Shown here one piece after another: positions 23,678 through 32,284 of a stretch of 64,000 nucleotides of DNA (position 1 is the stretch's first letter; each line of letters begins with the position of its first letter). The notes under the pieces are model-generated. The model did not search any database and was not told where the DNA came from. It worked only from the letters and a program-made list of their open reading frames with translations. The stretch is from positions 8,680,001-8,744,000 of the forward strand of contig NZ_CP107880.1 of NCBI RefSeq assembly GCF_036013745.1, given 5' to 3'. The translations under genes were made by a program, and so were the position numbers. This DNA is from Streptomyces sp. NBC_00483. Its GTDB lineage: Bacteria > Actinomycetota > Actinomycetes > Streptomycetales > Streptomycetaceae.

Positions 23678-25688
23678 CACCGCCACCGCCGGCCCGGCAA
23701 CCAGCGCCCGGCGGCTCAATCTGGGCGTGGTGGCCCACGTCGATGCCGGCAAGACCAGTCTGACCGAGGCGCTGCTGCATGTCGGCGGTGCCATCGAACA
23801 GGTCGGCCGGGTGGATGACGGCACGACCCAGACCGACACCCTCTCCCTGGAGCGGCAACGGGGCATCACGATCCGCTCTTCCGTCGCGGCATTCGCGATC
23901 GACGACGTAAGCGTCAATCTCGTCGACACCCCGGGCCATCCCGACTTCATCGCCGAGGTCGACCGCTCGCTGGCGGTCCTCGACGGCGCCGTGTTGGTGT
24001 TGTCCGCCGTGGAGGGTGTGCAGGCTCAGACCATCGTGCTGTACCGGGCGTTGCGCCGCCTCGGTATCCCCGTGGTCTTCTTCGTCAACAAGATCGACAG
24101 GACCGGTGCGGCTCCCGAGCGGGTCCTTGAGGGGATCCGGAGCCGCCTGAGTCCGGCACTCGTGCCGCTCGGTCACGTGTACAACCCGGGCACGGCCGCG
24201 GCCGAGGCGGCGCCGTGCGCGTGGGACGACCCGGTCGAGTCGGAGCGTCTGACGGAATTGATCGCGGAACATGACGAGGGTCTACTTGAGGACTGGCTCG
24301 CCCGGGACCGATCCATCGGACCGCGACGCTTGCGTGCGGCCCTCGGCGCGCTGACCCGTGCCGGTGGTGGTGTCCACCCGGTTCTGTTCGGTTCGGCCAG
24401 GACCGGTGCGGGCGTCCGTCCTCTGATCGAGTCCGTCATCGATCTGCTTCCCGTGGCGCTTCCCGTGGCGGTCGGTGACGACGACGCACCAGCGGTGGCG
24501 CAGGTGTTCAAGGTCGAACGGTCGGGAGGGCAGCGGGTCTGTACGGTGCGGTTGCGTGCCGGAACGCTCGGCGTCCGCGATCGGGTGTCGCTCGGCGGTG
24601 ACCGGTCGGCGACGGTGACGGCGCTGGAGGTCTTCAAGCCCGGCGGTGCCATGCGGTGCGATCGCGCGACGGCCGGTGAGATCGCCCGCGTACGGGGCCT
24701 GGACGGTGCTCGGATCGGAGACTGGATCGGTTGCCGCCCGTACGCCACCGCGGCGGCGGCAGCATTGCCGGCGCCGGGCTTCGAGACCAGGGTGGTCGCC
24801 CAAGACCCGTCCCGGCAGGGCGAGTTGCATCGGGCCCTGTCCGAACTCGCCGACGTCGACCCGCTGATCGGCCTGCGGCCCGAGCGAGGTGCCGCGCGGA
24901 TCAGGATCTACGGCGAGGTGCAACAGGAGGTGCTGGCCGACACGTTGGCAGCCGAATACGGCATCGACGTCGACTTCCGTGACACCGGCGTGGTCTGCAT
25001 CGAACGTCCCTCCGGGACCGGCAGCGCGGCGCTGCACATGGGCGAACCCGGTCACCCGTACAACTACACGCTCGCCGTGACCGTCGAGCCGGCCGCACCC
25101 GGCACCGGAGTCGCACTCGTCATTGCTGCGGACCGGTCCACGCTGCCCCTGCACGTCTACGGCAACGTCGACGGATACCGGGCGGCGCTGCTGGACTACC
25201 TCCACGAACCCTTGGCCGTCGGCCCGCACGGCTGGCGGGTGACCGACGCACGGGTCACCGTTACCGGCAGCGACTACCAACCGCCGGCCCCACAGGCCGC
25301 AGAGGTCAGGCGCACCACCGGCGTGGTGGTCCGCCAGGCCCTCGAACGGGCCGGGACGACCGTCTGTGAACCCGTCGACCGGTTCGTACTCGAAGCGCCA
25401 ACGCAGGATCTGTCACCGGTACTTGCTCTGCTGGCCCGCCACGGCGCCGTCCCCGATGCCCACCAGACCACGGGACCCCTCGCCGTGATCACTGGAACCC
25501 TGCGGAAAGCAGAAGTGAACGCGGTACGCGGAGGCTTGCACGGCGCGGCTCGTGGCGAGGGCGTCCTCGATTCCACCCACGACCACTACCGGCCCGTACG
25601 AACCACCGGCAGAAGGAGCGCGGCGATGAGTCCCGCGCCGGCGAGTCCAGCGCCTGTGAGGGCGACACCTGTGAAACCGGCAGAGTGA
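23640..25688 (+). CDS. TetM/OtrA-like ribosomal protection GTPase
   Basis: 682 residues from ATG 23640 (GAGGAG two to four bases upstream). EF-G-like translational GTPase: G1 AHVDAGKTS at 32-40, G2 region RQRGITIRSSVAAF, G3 VDTPGHPDF, G4 FVNKIDRTG and G5 FGSARTG. Domains II to V follow, ending in TGTLRKAEVNAVRGGLHGAA, the domain typical of tetracycline ribosomal-protection proteins rather than EF-G. These proteins bind the ribosome and dislodge tetracyclines using GTP. The last 28 or so residues (after HYRPVRTTGR) are a Pro/Ala tail produced by reading into the convergent exporter gene. Pairing with an exporter suggests a two-part resistance locus. Actual drug specificity is untested. Confidence 0.9.
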   Translation: MNRPNPPTPVRHDTATAGPATSARRLNLGVVAHVDAGKTSLTEALLHVGGAIEQVGRVDDGTTQTDTLSLERQRGITIRSSVAAFAIDDVSVNLVDTPGHPDFIAEVDRSLAVLDGAVLVLSAVEGVQAQTIVLYRALRRLGIPVVFFVNKIDRTGAAPERVLEGIRSRLSPALVPLGHVYNPGTAAAEAAPCAWDDPVESERLTELIAEHDEGLLEDWLARDRSIGPRRLRAALGALTRAGGGVHPVLFGSARTGAGVRPLIESVIDLLPVALPVAVGDDDAPAVAQVFKVERSGGQRVCTVRLRAGTLGVRDRVSLGGDRSATVTALEVFKPGGAMRCDRATAGEIARVRGLDGARIGDWIGCRPYATAAAAALPAPGFETRVVAQDPSRQGELHRALSELADVDPLIGLRPERGAARIRIYGEVQQEVLADTLAAEYGIDVDFRDTGVVCIERPSGTGSAALHMGEPGHPYNYTLAVTVEPAAPGTGVALVIAADRSTLPLHVYGNVDGYRAALLDYLHEPLAVGPHGWRVTDARVTVTGSDYQPPAPQAAEVRRTTGVVVRQALERAGTTVCEPVDRFVLEAPTQDLSPVLALLARHGAVPDAHQTTGPLAVITGTLRKAEVNAVRGGLHGAARGEGVLDSTHDHYRPVRTTGRRSAAMSPAPASPAPVRATPVKPAE

Positions 25689-26770
25689 AGGACGACTCCG
25701 CCCGCAGCCGAGCCGCCCGCGATGCCGGCGTTGAACGCGGAGATATTGGCTGCTGCGGCGATGTCGGTGGCGGGATGGGCCTGCAGGGACACGTTGACCT
25801 GCGCGGTGGTGCTGAAGGCGTTGAAGGCTGCTGCCCAGAGCAAGGCGACGAGCCAGATCAGGACCGGGCTGGTCATCACCAGCGGGATGACGATCAGGCT
25901 GGTGGCCAGCAGCGCGACAGAGGTCACCAGAGCACGTCGGGTGTGTCGGTCGGCGGCTGTGCCGCCCACGAGGGTGCCGACTGTGCCGGAAACACCGCTG
26001 GTCAGCAGAAGGATGCTGGCCGTGGTGGTGCTGAGGCCGGTCTGTTGAGTCAGGAGCGTGACCAGATAGGTGAACGCCGTGTAGTGGCCGGCAGTGACAA
26101 GGGCATTGACCGAGAAGGTGACCAGCAGGCGGGGCTTCGCCAACACCTTGAGCCTGGTCGACAGACTGGACGCGGGCTCCGGCGGGGGTTCCGGCACCAG
26201 GCGGACGGCGGCTGTCAGGACTCCCACGGTCAGGGCGGACAACGCGCCATAGACGGCACGCCAACCGAACACGTCCCCCAGCAGCGTGCTCGCGGGAACC
26301 CCGACGACAGCGGAAACGGTGATCCCGGCGAAGACGACAGCGACAGCCCGTCCTCGACGCTCCGGTCCGGTCAGCGTCGTGGCCACGGTCAGGGCCGTCG
26401 CCGCATACATCGCCGCGGCGGTACCGGTGAGCGCCCCGGCCACCAACAGGGCTGGGAAATGGGTGGCGACGGCGGTGACGCCGTTCCCGACAGCAAGCGC
26501 CACCGATGCCCCCACGAGGACCTGACGACGCGACAGGTGACTGGTCATCGCGGTGAGCACGGGGCCCAGGAGCGCGACGGCCACGGCGTACACGGAGACG
26601 AGAGTGCCTGCGGCACCGGTGGAAATCTCCAGGTCGGCGCTGATGGCGGGCAGCAGTCCGGCGATGGCGAGCTCGCTCGTGCCGAGGACGAAAGCGCCCA
26701 GTGCCAGCACAATCAGGGCCGCCATGGCGGCTCGCTGGTGGGTACCGGTTTCGGAAGAGCACGTGCGCAT
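25586..26770 (-). CDS. DHA1-family MFS exporter (Cml/AraJ-like)
   Basis: 394 residues from ATG 26770, with AGAGG five bases upstream. Twelve membrane segments; early motif LGAFVLGTSELAIAGLLPAI followed by VSVYAVAVALLGPVLTAMTS and a motif-A loop LSRRQVLVGA. It is closest to the AraJ/Cmx type of proton-driven exporters (chloramphenicol, arabinose-type). The 3' end overlaps the ribosomal-protection gene by 103 bases in tail-to-tail orientation, so both proteins' C-termini use the same DNA on opposite strands. No regulator gene is adjacent. Confidence 0.9.
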   Translation of the reverse strand: MRTCSSETGTHQRAAMAALIVLALGAFVLGTSELAIAGLLPAISADLEISTGAAGTLVSVYAVAVALLGPVLTAMTSHLSRRQVLVGASVALAVGNGVTAVATHFPALLVAGALTGTAAAMYAATALTVATTLTGPERRGRAVAVVFAGITVSAVVGVPASTLLGDVFGWRAVYGALSALTVGVLTAAVRLVPEPPPEPASSLSTRLKVLAKPRLLVTFSVNALVTAGHYTAFTYLVTLLTQQTGLSTTTASILLLTSGVSGTVGTLVGGTAADRHTRRALVTSVALLATSLIVIPLVMTSPVLIWLVALLWAAAFNAFSTTAQVNVSLQAHPATDIAAAANISAFNAGIAGGSAAGGVVLHSAGFTGVALTGAGLAGAGLIAALLLPVVRTGR

Positions 26771-27061
26771 GACACCTCTTGGAAGAGCGACAGTTACGGG
26801 TTGTGCGCAGCGCTGATGACCGGCACGGGGCAGACGAAGACGGCCGGGGGAGTTGTACGAGGACGCCGACGGACGTGGTCGGCAAGAAAGAGGGTCCGCG
26901 GAAGCGGTCACCCGGGAAACAGCGGGGAGGGCCCGGCCGTTGGCTGTTGTCGCAGAAGGCGATGCCGGGCTTAACGATAGAGCAGTGATGTCGGCCGTCG
27001 TGGGCTCAACGGCAAATCGCCGTGCGGTTCGCAGTGGGACGAAGCCGCTCGCACCACCTTG
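26771..27061. other. Intergenic region upstream of the DHA1 exporter
   Basis: About 290 bases without a credible gene. It holds the exporter's upstream region and an AT-richer patch (TTAACGATAGAGC near 26972-26984) that could be an operator. No clear promoter match on either strand. Confidence 0.4.
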
Positions 27062-27097
27062 CCGGGCCGGTACGGGGGCTGTTCCGTACCGGCCCGG
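27062..27097 (-). terminator. Hairpin terminator of the RNHCP genes
   Basis: 14-bp perfect stem CCGGGCCGGTACGG / CCGTACCGGCCCGG with an eight-base loop, 19 bases beyond the stop of the second RNHCP gene. Four CTCAC pentamers lie between the stop and the stem. Confidence 0.78.
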
Positions 27098-27115
27098 TCC
27101 TCACCTCACCTCACC

Positions 27116-27553
27116 TCACAGCATCAACAGTGTGCGGTTCGCCGCTCGGCCCGTGGCCCTGAGGGGGAGCACCGCGAGGCGTATCAGGACCAGGGCGTTG
27201 TCGTCGCCCGCGACGCGGTTGGTGGAGAGTTCGCCGCACGAGAGGCACTCGTGGACGATCAGCCACTCCCCGTCCGGGCGGCAGGACACCGTCAAGGCGT
27301 CCATCCGGCCCCGGCAGTCCGACGCGCGGTCGCCGGGGATCCGGGCGTCCACGTGCAGGCTGGTCAGGCAGTTCGGGCAATGGTTGCGGTGGCCGCTGCC
27401 CGGGGCGTCGAGGGAGACCTCCAGGCGGCAGCCCGCGCAGCGGAAGTCGCGGGTGCGGTGGCCGTCGCGCTGGTCGTGGAGGATGTCCTTTTCGCGCTGT
27501 CGGCGCCGCCGGGGGACGGGGCCTTCGGACGACGTTCGGTTACGGCGTGGCAT
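27116..27553 (-). CDS. RNHCP-domain zinc protein (second copy)
   Basis: 145 residues; GGGGAGG six bases before the ATG at 27553. A basic N-terminus (PRRNRTSSEGPVPRRRRQRE) precedes the domain. The domain contains a first C-x2-C (FRCAGCRLEV), the naming motif RNHCPNCLTSLHVD, then DCRGRMDALTV and a second C-x2-C (HECLSCGELSTNRV). The order and spacing of cysteines indicate one or two bound zinc ions. RNHCP proteins are small actinobacterial proteins of unknown role; a link to zinc homeostasis or ribosomes has only been inferred from zinc-ribbon similarity. It lies 15 bases behind its paralogue and is clearly a tandem duplicate. Confidence 0.85.
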   Translation of the reverse strand: MPRRNRTSSEGPVPRRRRQREKDILHDQRDGHRTRDFRCAGCRLEVSLDAPGSGHRNHCPNCLTSLHVDARIPGDRASDCRGRMDALTVSCRPDGEWLIVHECLSCGELSTNRVAGDDNALVLIRLAVLPLRATGRAANRTLLML

Positions 27554-27568
27554 GCCGGGCCTCCCCGC

Positions 27569-27946
27569 TCACAGTGTGCCGAACGTTTCGAGGGGGAAGG
27601 GCGGTTGGGCCAGTGGCCGTACCGCCATCCGCATCAGCACCAGTTGGTTGTCATCGGGGCTCACGGGGTTCGAGGTGAGCTCGTCGCACCGCACGCAGCG
27701 GTGGACGATCATCCAGTCGCCGGCCCGCAGGACGGCGATGGCGATCGGTGACATCCGGCCGTGGCACTCGGTGCGGCCACCCTGAACCTGGTCCAGGACA
27801 TGGCGCGAGTGCAGACACGAAGGGCAGTGGTTACGGCTACGGCCGTCCGGATCGGCGATGGTCACGGTGAGACCGCACCAGGCGCAGACGAACGTACTGA
27901 TCTTGAGGGTGGGACTGGGGTTCGGGCTGGGGGTGTGCTCGGACAC
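27569..27946 (-). CDS. RNHCP-domain zinc protein (first copy)
   Basis: 125 residues from GTG 27946, with AAGGAG five bases upstream. Same architecture as the next gene: FVCAWCGLTV, RSRNHCPSCLHSRHVLD, ECHGRMSPIAI and HRCVRCDELTSNPVSPDDNQ, ending in a short C-terminal tail. The N-terminus is short and lacks the arginine-rich stretch of the second copy. Eight conserved Cys/His positions are shared between the two proteins. Together they form a two-gene transcript closed by the hairpin at 27062-27097. The cellular role is unknown. Confidence 0.87.
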   Translation of the reverse strand: MSEHTPSPNPSPTLKISTFVCAWCGLTVTIADPDGRSRNHCPSCLHSRHVLDQVQGGRTECHGRMSPIAIAVLRAGDWMIVHRCVRCDELTSNPVSPDDNQLVLMRMAVRPLAQPPFPLETFGTL

Positions 27947-28033
27947 CTGTGCTCCTTGCTGGGGAGTCGGTCATCGACAGCAAGAGCAGGCCGAGCGGCC
28001 TCGACGGCTGGATCGGTCGGTTACCCGCGGTGT

Positions 28034-28070
28034 GTACGTGCGGTACGTGCGGTACGTGTACGCGGTACGT
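28034..28070. repeat. Tandem GGTACGTGC repeats in a 364-bp gap
   Basis: CGGTACGTG-type 9-bp units repeat three to four times at 28034-28070. The rest of the gap from 27947 to 28310 shows no credible gene or promoter; the RNHCP operon starts on one side and the SGNH gene ends on the other. Confidence 0.6.
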
Positions 28071-28310
28071 CGCGGTGAGGCGCGCTCGGCGCGGGCCGGG
28101 TCATCAAGACACCCTCTCGGTGGGCGCGGGGCCCGGTGGTTCGGCCGCACGGGCAACGGATGCCGGTGCGGAAGGAAGCAGCGGGCCAAGGGTAGGCAGG
28201 CCGGTGGGGCGTATGCGAGCGAATATTTCCGCGCGCGCCAGGAGACAGCGGCCCGCGGTGCTGCGGCCAGCGGCCGGCGGCGAACGGGGTGAGGGTCGGC
28301 ACCGGCAGGA

Positions 28311-29867
28311 TCAGAAGCCGGAGAAGATGCGACGGAACAGATCCATGGACTCGTCGGCCCACCCGATGAGACGCAGGGTCGAAGTCAGGTTCCCCGGCGG
28401 CTGGTTGACCAGTGTGTCGTTGCGGATGAGACGGTCGAAGTCGATCAGTACCGGGTCCTGGCGCGGGGTGCGTCCGTCGGGCCTGAAGAACTGGACGCCT
28501 GCCAGCCGCATCACACTGATCACTTCCTGGGCGATGATGCCGTACCCGACCGTCGTCGGATGGACACCGTCGAGCGAGAACAGGCCGCCATCGGTGCGCC
28601 GTCCGTCCTTGCCGGCGAGGAAGTGCGAGTTCGGCGGCGGGGTCATCGCCCGCAGCGCGGGCGGCAACTCGTACGGCTGCCACCAGCCCGGACGCGCCGA
28701 CAGGTCCTCCGCGTACCGGCGGGACGCGAGGCGGTCCAGCAGGCCGCAGGTCTCCAGCAGGTACCAGTCCTTTCCCTGGCGTCGGGCCTCCCGGACCTCC
28801 GCGGTGATCGCGTCGTTGTACTCGTCGATCGCGCTGTCGACCTGCTGCGCCTCCGAGCCGGTGATGCTCGGGTCCCGGCCGGGATCGAAGTCCCGGTCGC
28901 TGATCCATGGGCGGGTGTAGTACGGGTAGTACGCCGAGCCGGGCTCGGTCTTGCCCGCCACGCCGCGTGCGATCGGAGCGATGGTGACGTGCGGGACCGT
29001 GCACCAGATGACATGCCGTGCCTTGATGTCGGAGACCGCGGAGGCGACTTCACGCAGCTCTGCCCTGAAGTGCTCCGGCCGCCAGACGGTGAAGCGTCCC
29101 TTCTGATCCAGGTCGTCGAATCCGGGGTCCTCGCTCCAGACCACCTTGAGTTCGGTCACGGATTGCAGGGCGTTGTTCGCGCCCAGGAAGACGATCAGCG
29201 TCTCGATGCCGTGCTCGGCGTCGGTGCCGTCGGTGTCGTTGCCGAGCGCGGCAGCCGCACCCAGTTGACCGAGGGCCCCGGCCTCCGGCGGCCGGGTCGG
29301 CAACGCGCGCAGGGCGGCGCGCTCGCCGGCGTTCTGGACGATCTGGTTGATCGGGTCGTCCTTCGGTGTGTCGATCCGTTTGCGGCACTCGTCCGCCGAC
29401 TTCGAGAGCGCGTCTCGCAGGTCCCACCCGAAGACGGCGAGGTTGTGCATGATGGCCGTGGTCGAGGGCACCGTCCGGCCGGGGCCCCGCTCCCAGTAGT
29501 CCTCCACCCGGTCCATGAGCCCCCGGGCCCGGAACGCCGCGAGCGGCACTTCCCACCAGTCCACGTCTTGCCCGTAGCGGGCTTCCAGGTCACGCAGGAG
29601 CAGCTCGATGTTGAGGGGCAGCCCGCCGACACCCTCGTACAGGGGGTACCTGAACCGTTCGATGCACCCCAACTCGTACGCGACGATTGCCGGATACGAC
29701 AGACCGGTGTTGAAGATCGCGCCACTCTGGAACCCCTGTGTCAGCGAGTCTCCCATCGCCACCAGGCGGTGCCTCGGCTCTCCCTGCCAGTCGCGAGTGA
29801 CCTCGACCCCCACCTTCGGGTCGGTCTCGGGCTCTCGCGGCCCCTGTCGGCGTACGGAATCGGCCAT
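28311..29867 (-). CDS. Large SGNH/GDSL-type hydrolase
   Basis: 518 residues from ATG 29867, preceded by a run AGGGGGGGGAATC. Block I AMGDSLTQGFQSG places the nucleophile at Ser41. A GxND-like block appears as FLGANNALQSV, and block V as DGVHPTTVGYG with the catalytic Asp and His. No signal peptide or membrane segment, so it should be cytoplasmic or leave by an unusual route. It is almost twice the size of standard GDSL esterases; large insertions lie between the blocks (residues about 85-200 and 270-400). The substrate is unknown. It is divergent from the subtilase module with a 315-base gap, so shared control is possible. Confidence 0.82.
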   Translation of the reverse strand: MADSVRRQGPREPETDPKVGVEVTRDWQGEPRHRLVAMGDSLTQGFQSGAIFNTGLSYPAIVAYELGCIERFRYPLYEGVGGLPLNIELLLRDLEARYGQDVDWWEVPLAAFRARGLMDRVEDYWERGPGRTVPSTTAIMHNLAVFGWDLRDALSKSADECRKRIDTPKDDPINQIVQNAGERAALRALPTRPPEAGALGQLGAAAALGNDTDGTDAEHGIETLIVFLGANNALQSVTELKVVWSEDPGFDDLDQKGRFTVWRPEHFRAELREVASAVSDIKARHVIWCTVPHVTIAPIARGVAGKTEPGSAYYPYYTRPWISDRDFDPGRDPSITGSEAQQVDSAIDEYNDAITAEVREARRQGKDWYLLETCGLLDRLASRRYAEDLSARPGWWQPYELPPALRAMTPPPNSHFLAGKDGRRTDGGLFSLDGVHPTTVGYGIIAQEVISVMRLAGVQFFRPDGRTPRQDPVLIDFDRLIRNDTLVNQPPGNLTSTLRLIGWADESMDLFRRIFSGF

Positions 29868-30182
29868 GATTCCCCCCCCTGGCCCATCGCGGCGCACGGG
29901 CTGTGCCGCCCTCGCGGGGCTCATTCCTGCGTAGCGCAGCCGGACTCCAAGTGGCACATCCCGTACGGGAGATACGCACAAGTTGGTGCTCACCGCGTGC
30001 TCACCGCATGCCCGCCGCGTGCTCATCGCGGGCCCGCCGCTGTCCTCCACGTGCCGGACATCGCGGCCGCGGTGACGTCGCGGTGACGGTCCGGTGACAG
30101 CCACCCGCCTAGGGTCGGCGGGTTGGTGACCGCGAGCATGCCGTTCAGAGGCGGCACCACAAAGTGTCCGGGGGAGAGACCC
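29868..30182. other. Divergent intergenic region, SGNH gene / protease module
   Basis: 315 bases without a credible gene. It contains repeats of GTGCTCACCGC (three times at about 29983-30016) and GGTGAC (several, 30071-30098), and a minus-10-like TAGGGT near 30111. No clear minus-35 partner, so the promoters cannot be placed with confidence. Confidence 0.45.
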
Positions 30183-30455
30183 GTGGCCGAGGCCGAAGTC
30201 ATCGTCCAACTGCGTACGTCGCCGGGTCCCGCGCCGGCGGGCACCGCCGACGTCCTGGACGTCCGGAGCCTGCTGGAGCGTCGCTTCGGCGTCGAGGCAG
30301 AGATGTTGTACCCGGGCGCGGATGCCCCGGACCTCATCGGATGGCAACGGATCGCCGTCCCCGCAGGCGTGGACGCCGAGGCAGTCGCCACGGCCCTGCG
30401 CGGCCACCCGGCAGTCGAGGCCGCCTATGTGAAACCACCGGCGGACCTTCCGTAA
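30183..30455 (+). CDS. Free subtilase-propeptide-like small protein
   Basis: 90 residues from GTG 30183 with GGGGGAGAG upstream. The second half (LLERRFGVEAEMLYPGAD, then VPAGVDAEAVATALRGHPAV and EAAYVKPPADLP) resembles the N-terminal region of the subtilase encoded 19 bases downstream, which reads VDAPADQLDALAEQLRASDA then VEGAYVKPG. Both end in the V-E-x-A-Y-V-K-P strand typical of inhibitor_I9-like propeptides, which fold and block their own protease. A free version could chaperone or inhibit the protease in trans. No signal peptide. It is cotranscribed with the subtilase. The functional reading is inference; the similarity is visible directly. Confidence 0.72.
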   Translation: MAEAEVIVQLRTSPGPAPAGTADVLDVRSLLERRFGVEAEMLYPGADAPDLIGWQRIAVPAGVDAEAVATALRGHPAVEAAYVKPPADLP

Positions 30456-30474
30456 CGCGGTGAAGGAGTCAGCT

Positions 30475-32271
30475 GTGCCACAGCGATCAGGTGCGGGGAA
30501 CAGCCGGGGGACCGACCGCCCGGCTCCAGAATTCGGACCACTCTTCGGACGCCCCGAGCTGGTGTGTGTCACACGCGCCGACGCCGGGGTGCGCATCACA
30601 CCGACCGGCGCGACCGTCACGGCGGACATCTCCGTGAGCGGTATCGACGCCGTGGCGGCCCAGGCCGACGTCACCATCAGTCCCCTGTTCGGCGCGGACC
30701 AGGAACGGCTGCGCGCCCAGGCGGGGGCTCCCGCGGAGCACATCGGCGCCGACGACGCCACGGCGGAGGTCCTCGACCGGATGGGGCTCTTCTTCCATGT
30801 GGACGCGCCGGCCGACCAGTTGGACGCGCTGGCCGAGCAGCTCCGCGCGTCGGACGCCGTGGAGGGCGCCTACGTCAAGCCCGGCGTCGTCCTCGCCGCC
30901 TCGCAGACCGCCTCGAAGAAGAAGGAGAGCGGGGAGGCCGAACTCCCGCCGCTCAACGACATGCAGCCGACGGGCGCGGACGCGCCGCCCGTGAGTCCGG
31001 ACTTCACCGCCCGGCAGGGCTATCTCGACGCGGCTCCGGGCGGCATCGACGCCCGTTACGCCTGGACCCGGCCGGGCGGCCGCGGCGCCGGCGTCAGGGT
31101 GATCGACTGCGAGTGGGGCTGGCGCTTCACCCATGAGGACCTGCGGCTGAACCAGGGCGGCATCGTCTCCGGCACCGGGAGCACGGACACCGATCACGGC
31201 ACCGCCGTCCTCGGCGAGATCGGTGGCGACGTCAACGCGATCGGGATCACCGGGATAGCGCCGGACGCCGTCACCAGCGCGTCCGCGTTCTCCATCCCCA
31301 CGGCCACGGCGATCCGGAACGCCGCCGACCGCCTCGGACCCGGCGACATCATCCTGCTGGAGATCCACCGTCCCGGACCGCACGCGACCGGCGTCGGCCA
31401 GGTCGGGTTCATCGCCGTCGAATGGTGGCCGGACGACTATCTGGCCATCCGCTACGCCGTCAACCGGGGCATCACCGTCGTCGAGGCCGCGGGCAACGGA
31501 GCGGAGAACCTGGACCACGTCGACTACGACACCCCGAGGGCGGGCTTCCCGGCCTGGTGGCGCAACCCCTTCCGGCGCACCGCCCTCGACGCCGGCGCCG
31601 TGATCGTCGGTGCCGGGGCGCCGCCGCCCGGCACCCATGGCGCCCAGCACGGCCCGGACCGGTCCCGCCTCGACTTCTCCAACTACGGTGCCTGCGTGGA
31701 CGCGCAGGGCTGGGGACGCGAGGTGACCACCACCGGGTACGGCGATCTCCAGGCGGGCACCAACGCGGACTTCTGGTACACCGACCGGTTCAGCGGCACG
31801 TCGAGCGCCTCACCGATCGTCGTGGGCGCACTGGCGAGCACCCAGGGCGTCCTGCGCGCGAACGGCCGTGTCCCACTGTCGCCTTCGCGGTCACGGCAGT
31901 TGCTGCGCTCCACCGGCTCGCCGCAGCAGGACGCGCCCGGACGCCCGGCGACCCAGCGCATCGGCACGCGACCCGACCTGCGGCAGCTCATCCCGGTGGC
32001 CCTCCAGACGAGCAGCTGGGTCGGCGTCCAGTTCCGGGGCACCCTCGCCGGGAAGCGCACCGGCCGCTGGTTCACCTTCAACTGGCCCGCGCACTGGCAT
32101 GTGGTGTGGACGGTCGTCCCGACCAGTCCACGCACCGGCGCCCCGCAGATCAGCTGGAGGGTCCGGGTCGAGCGGGCCAACGACACCTACGCGACGTACT
32201 GGATCGACGTGACCAACCTCGTGGCCGACTCGGTCGACTTCGAGGCCCGGTTCGCGGTTCTCGGATGGTGA
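30475..32271 (+). CDS. S8-family (subtilisin-like) serine protease with C-terminal beta domain
   Basis: 598 residues from GTG 30475, with GAAGGAG six bases upstream. Residues about 55-140 are propeptide-like. The catalytic domain follows: Asp211 in VRVIDCEWGW (an unusual D-C-E instead of D-T/S-G), His241 in TDHGTAVLG, the oxyanion Asn341 in EAAGNGAENL, and Ser443 in FSGTSSASPIVVGALAS. All triad residues are present. Residues about 510-598 form a tryptophan-rich domain (TGRWFTFNWPAHWHVVW) that is also encoded alone by the next gene. No signal peptide or Tat motif, so the enzyme may act inside the cell or be released otherwise. It is the centre of a compact gene set with modular partners. Confidence 0.9.
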   Translation: MPQRSGAGNSRGTDRPAPEFGPLFGRPELVCVTRADAGVRITPTGATVTADISVSGIDAVAAQADVTISPLFGADQERLRAQAGAPAEHIGADDATAEVLDRMGLFFHVDAPADQLDALAEQLRASDAVEGAYVKPGVVLAASQTASKKKESGEAELPPLNDMQPTGADAPPVSPDFTARQGYLDAAPGGIDARYAWTRPGGRGAGVRVIDCEWGWRFTHEDLRLNQGGIVSGTGSTDTDHGTAVLGEIGGDVNAIGITGIAPDAVTSASAFSIPTATAIRNAADRLGPGDIILLEIHRPGPHATGVGQVGFIAVEWWPDDYLAIRYAVNRGITVVEAAGNGAENLDHVDYDTPRAGFPAWWRNPFRRTALDAGAVIVGAGAPPPGTHGAQHGPDRSRLDFSNYGACVDAQGWGREVTTTGYGDLQAGTNADFWYTDRFSGTSSASPIVVGALASTQGVLRANGRVPLSPSRSRQLLRSTGSPQQDAPGRPATQRIGTRPDLRQLIPVALQTSSWVGVQFRGTLAGKRTGRWFTFNWPAHWHVVWTVVPTSPRTGAPQISWRVRVERANDTYATYWIDVTNLVADSVDFEARFAVLGW

Positions 32272-32284
32272 GAGGAAAACGACG

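Noticed and set aside
28311..30761. Upstream extension of the SGNH gene to 816 codons
   Set aside because: The extension covers the propeptide-like gene antisense and lacks motifs; the ATG at 29867 has a ribosome site.
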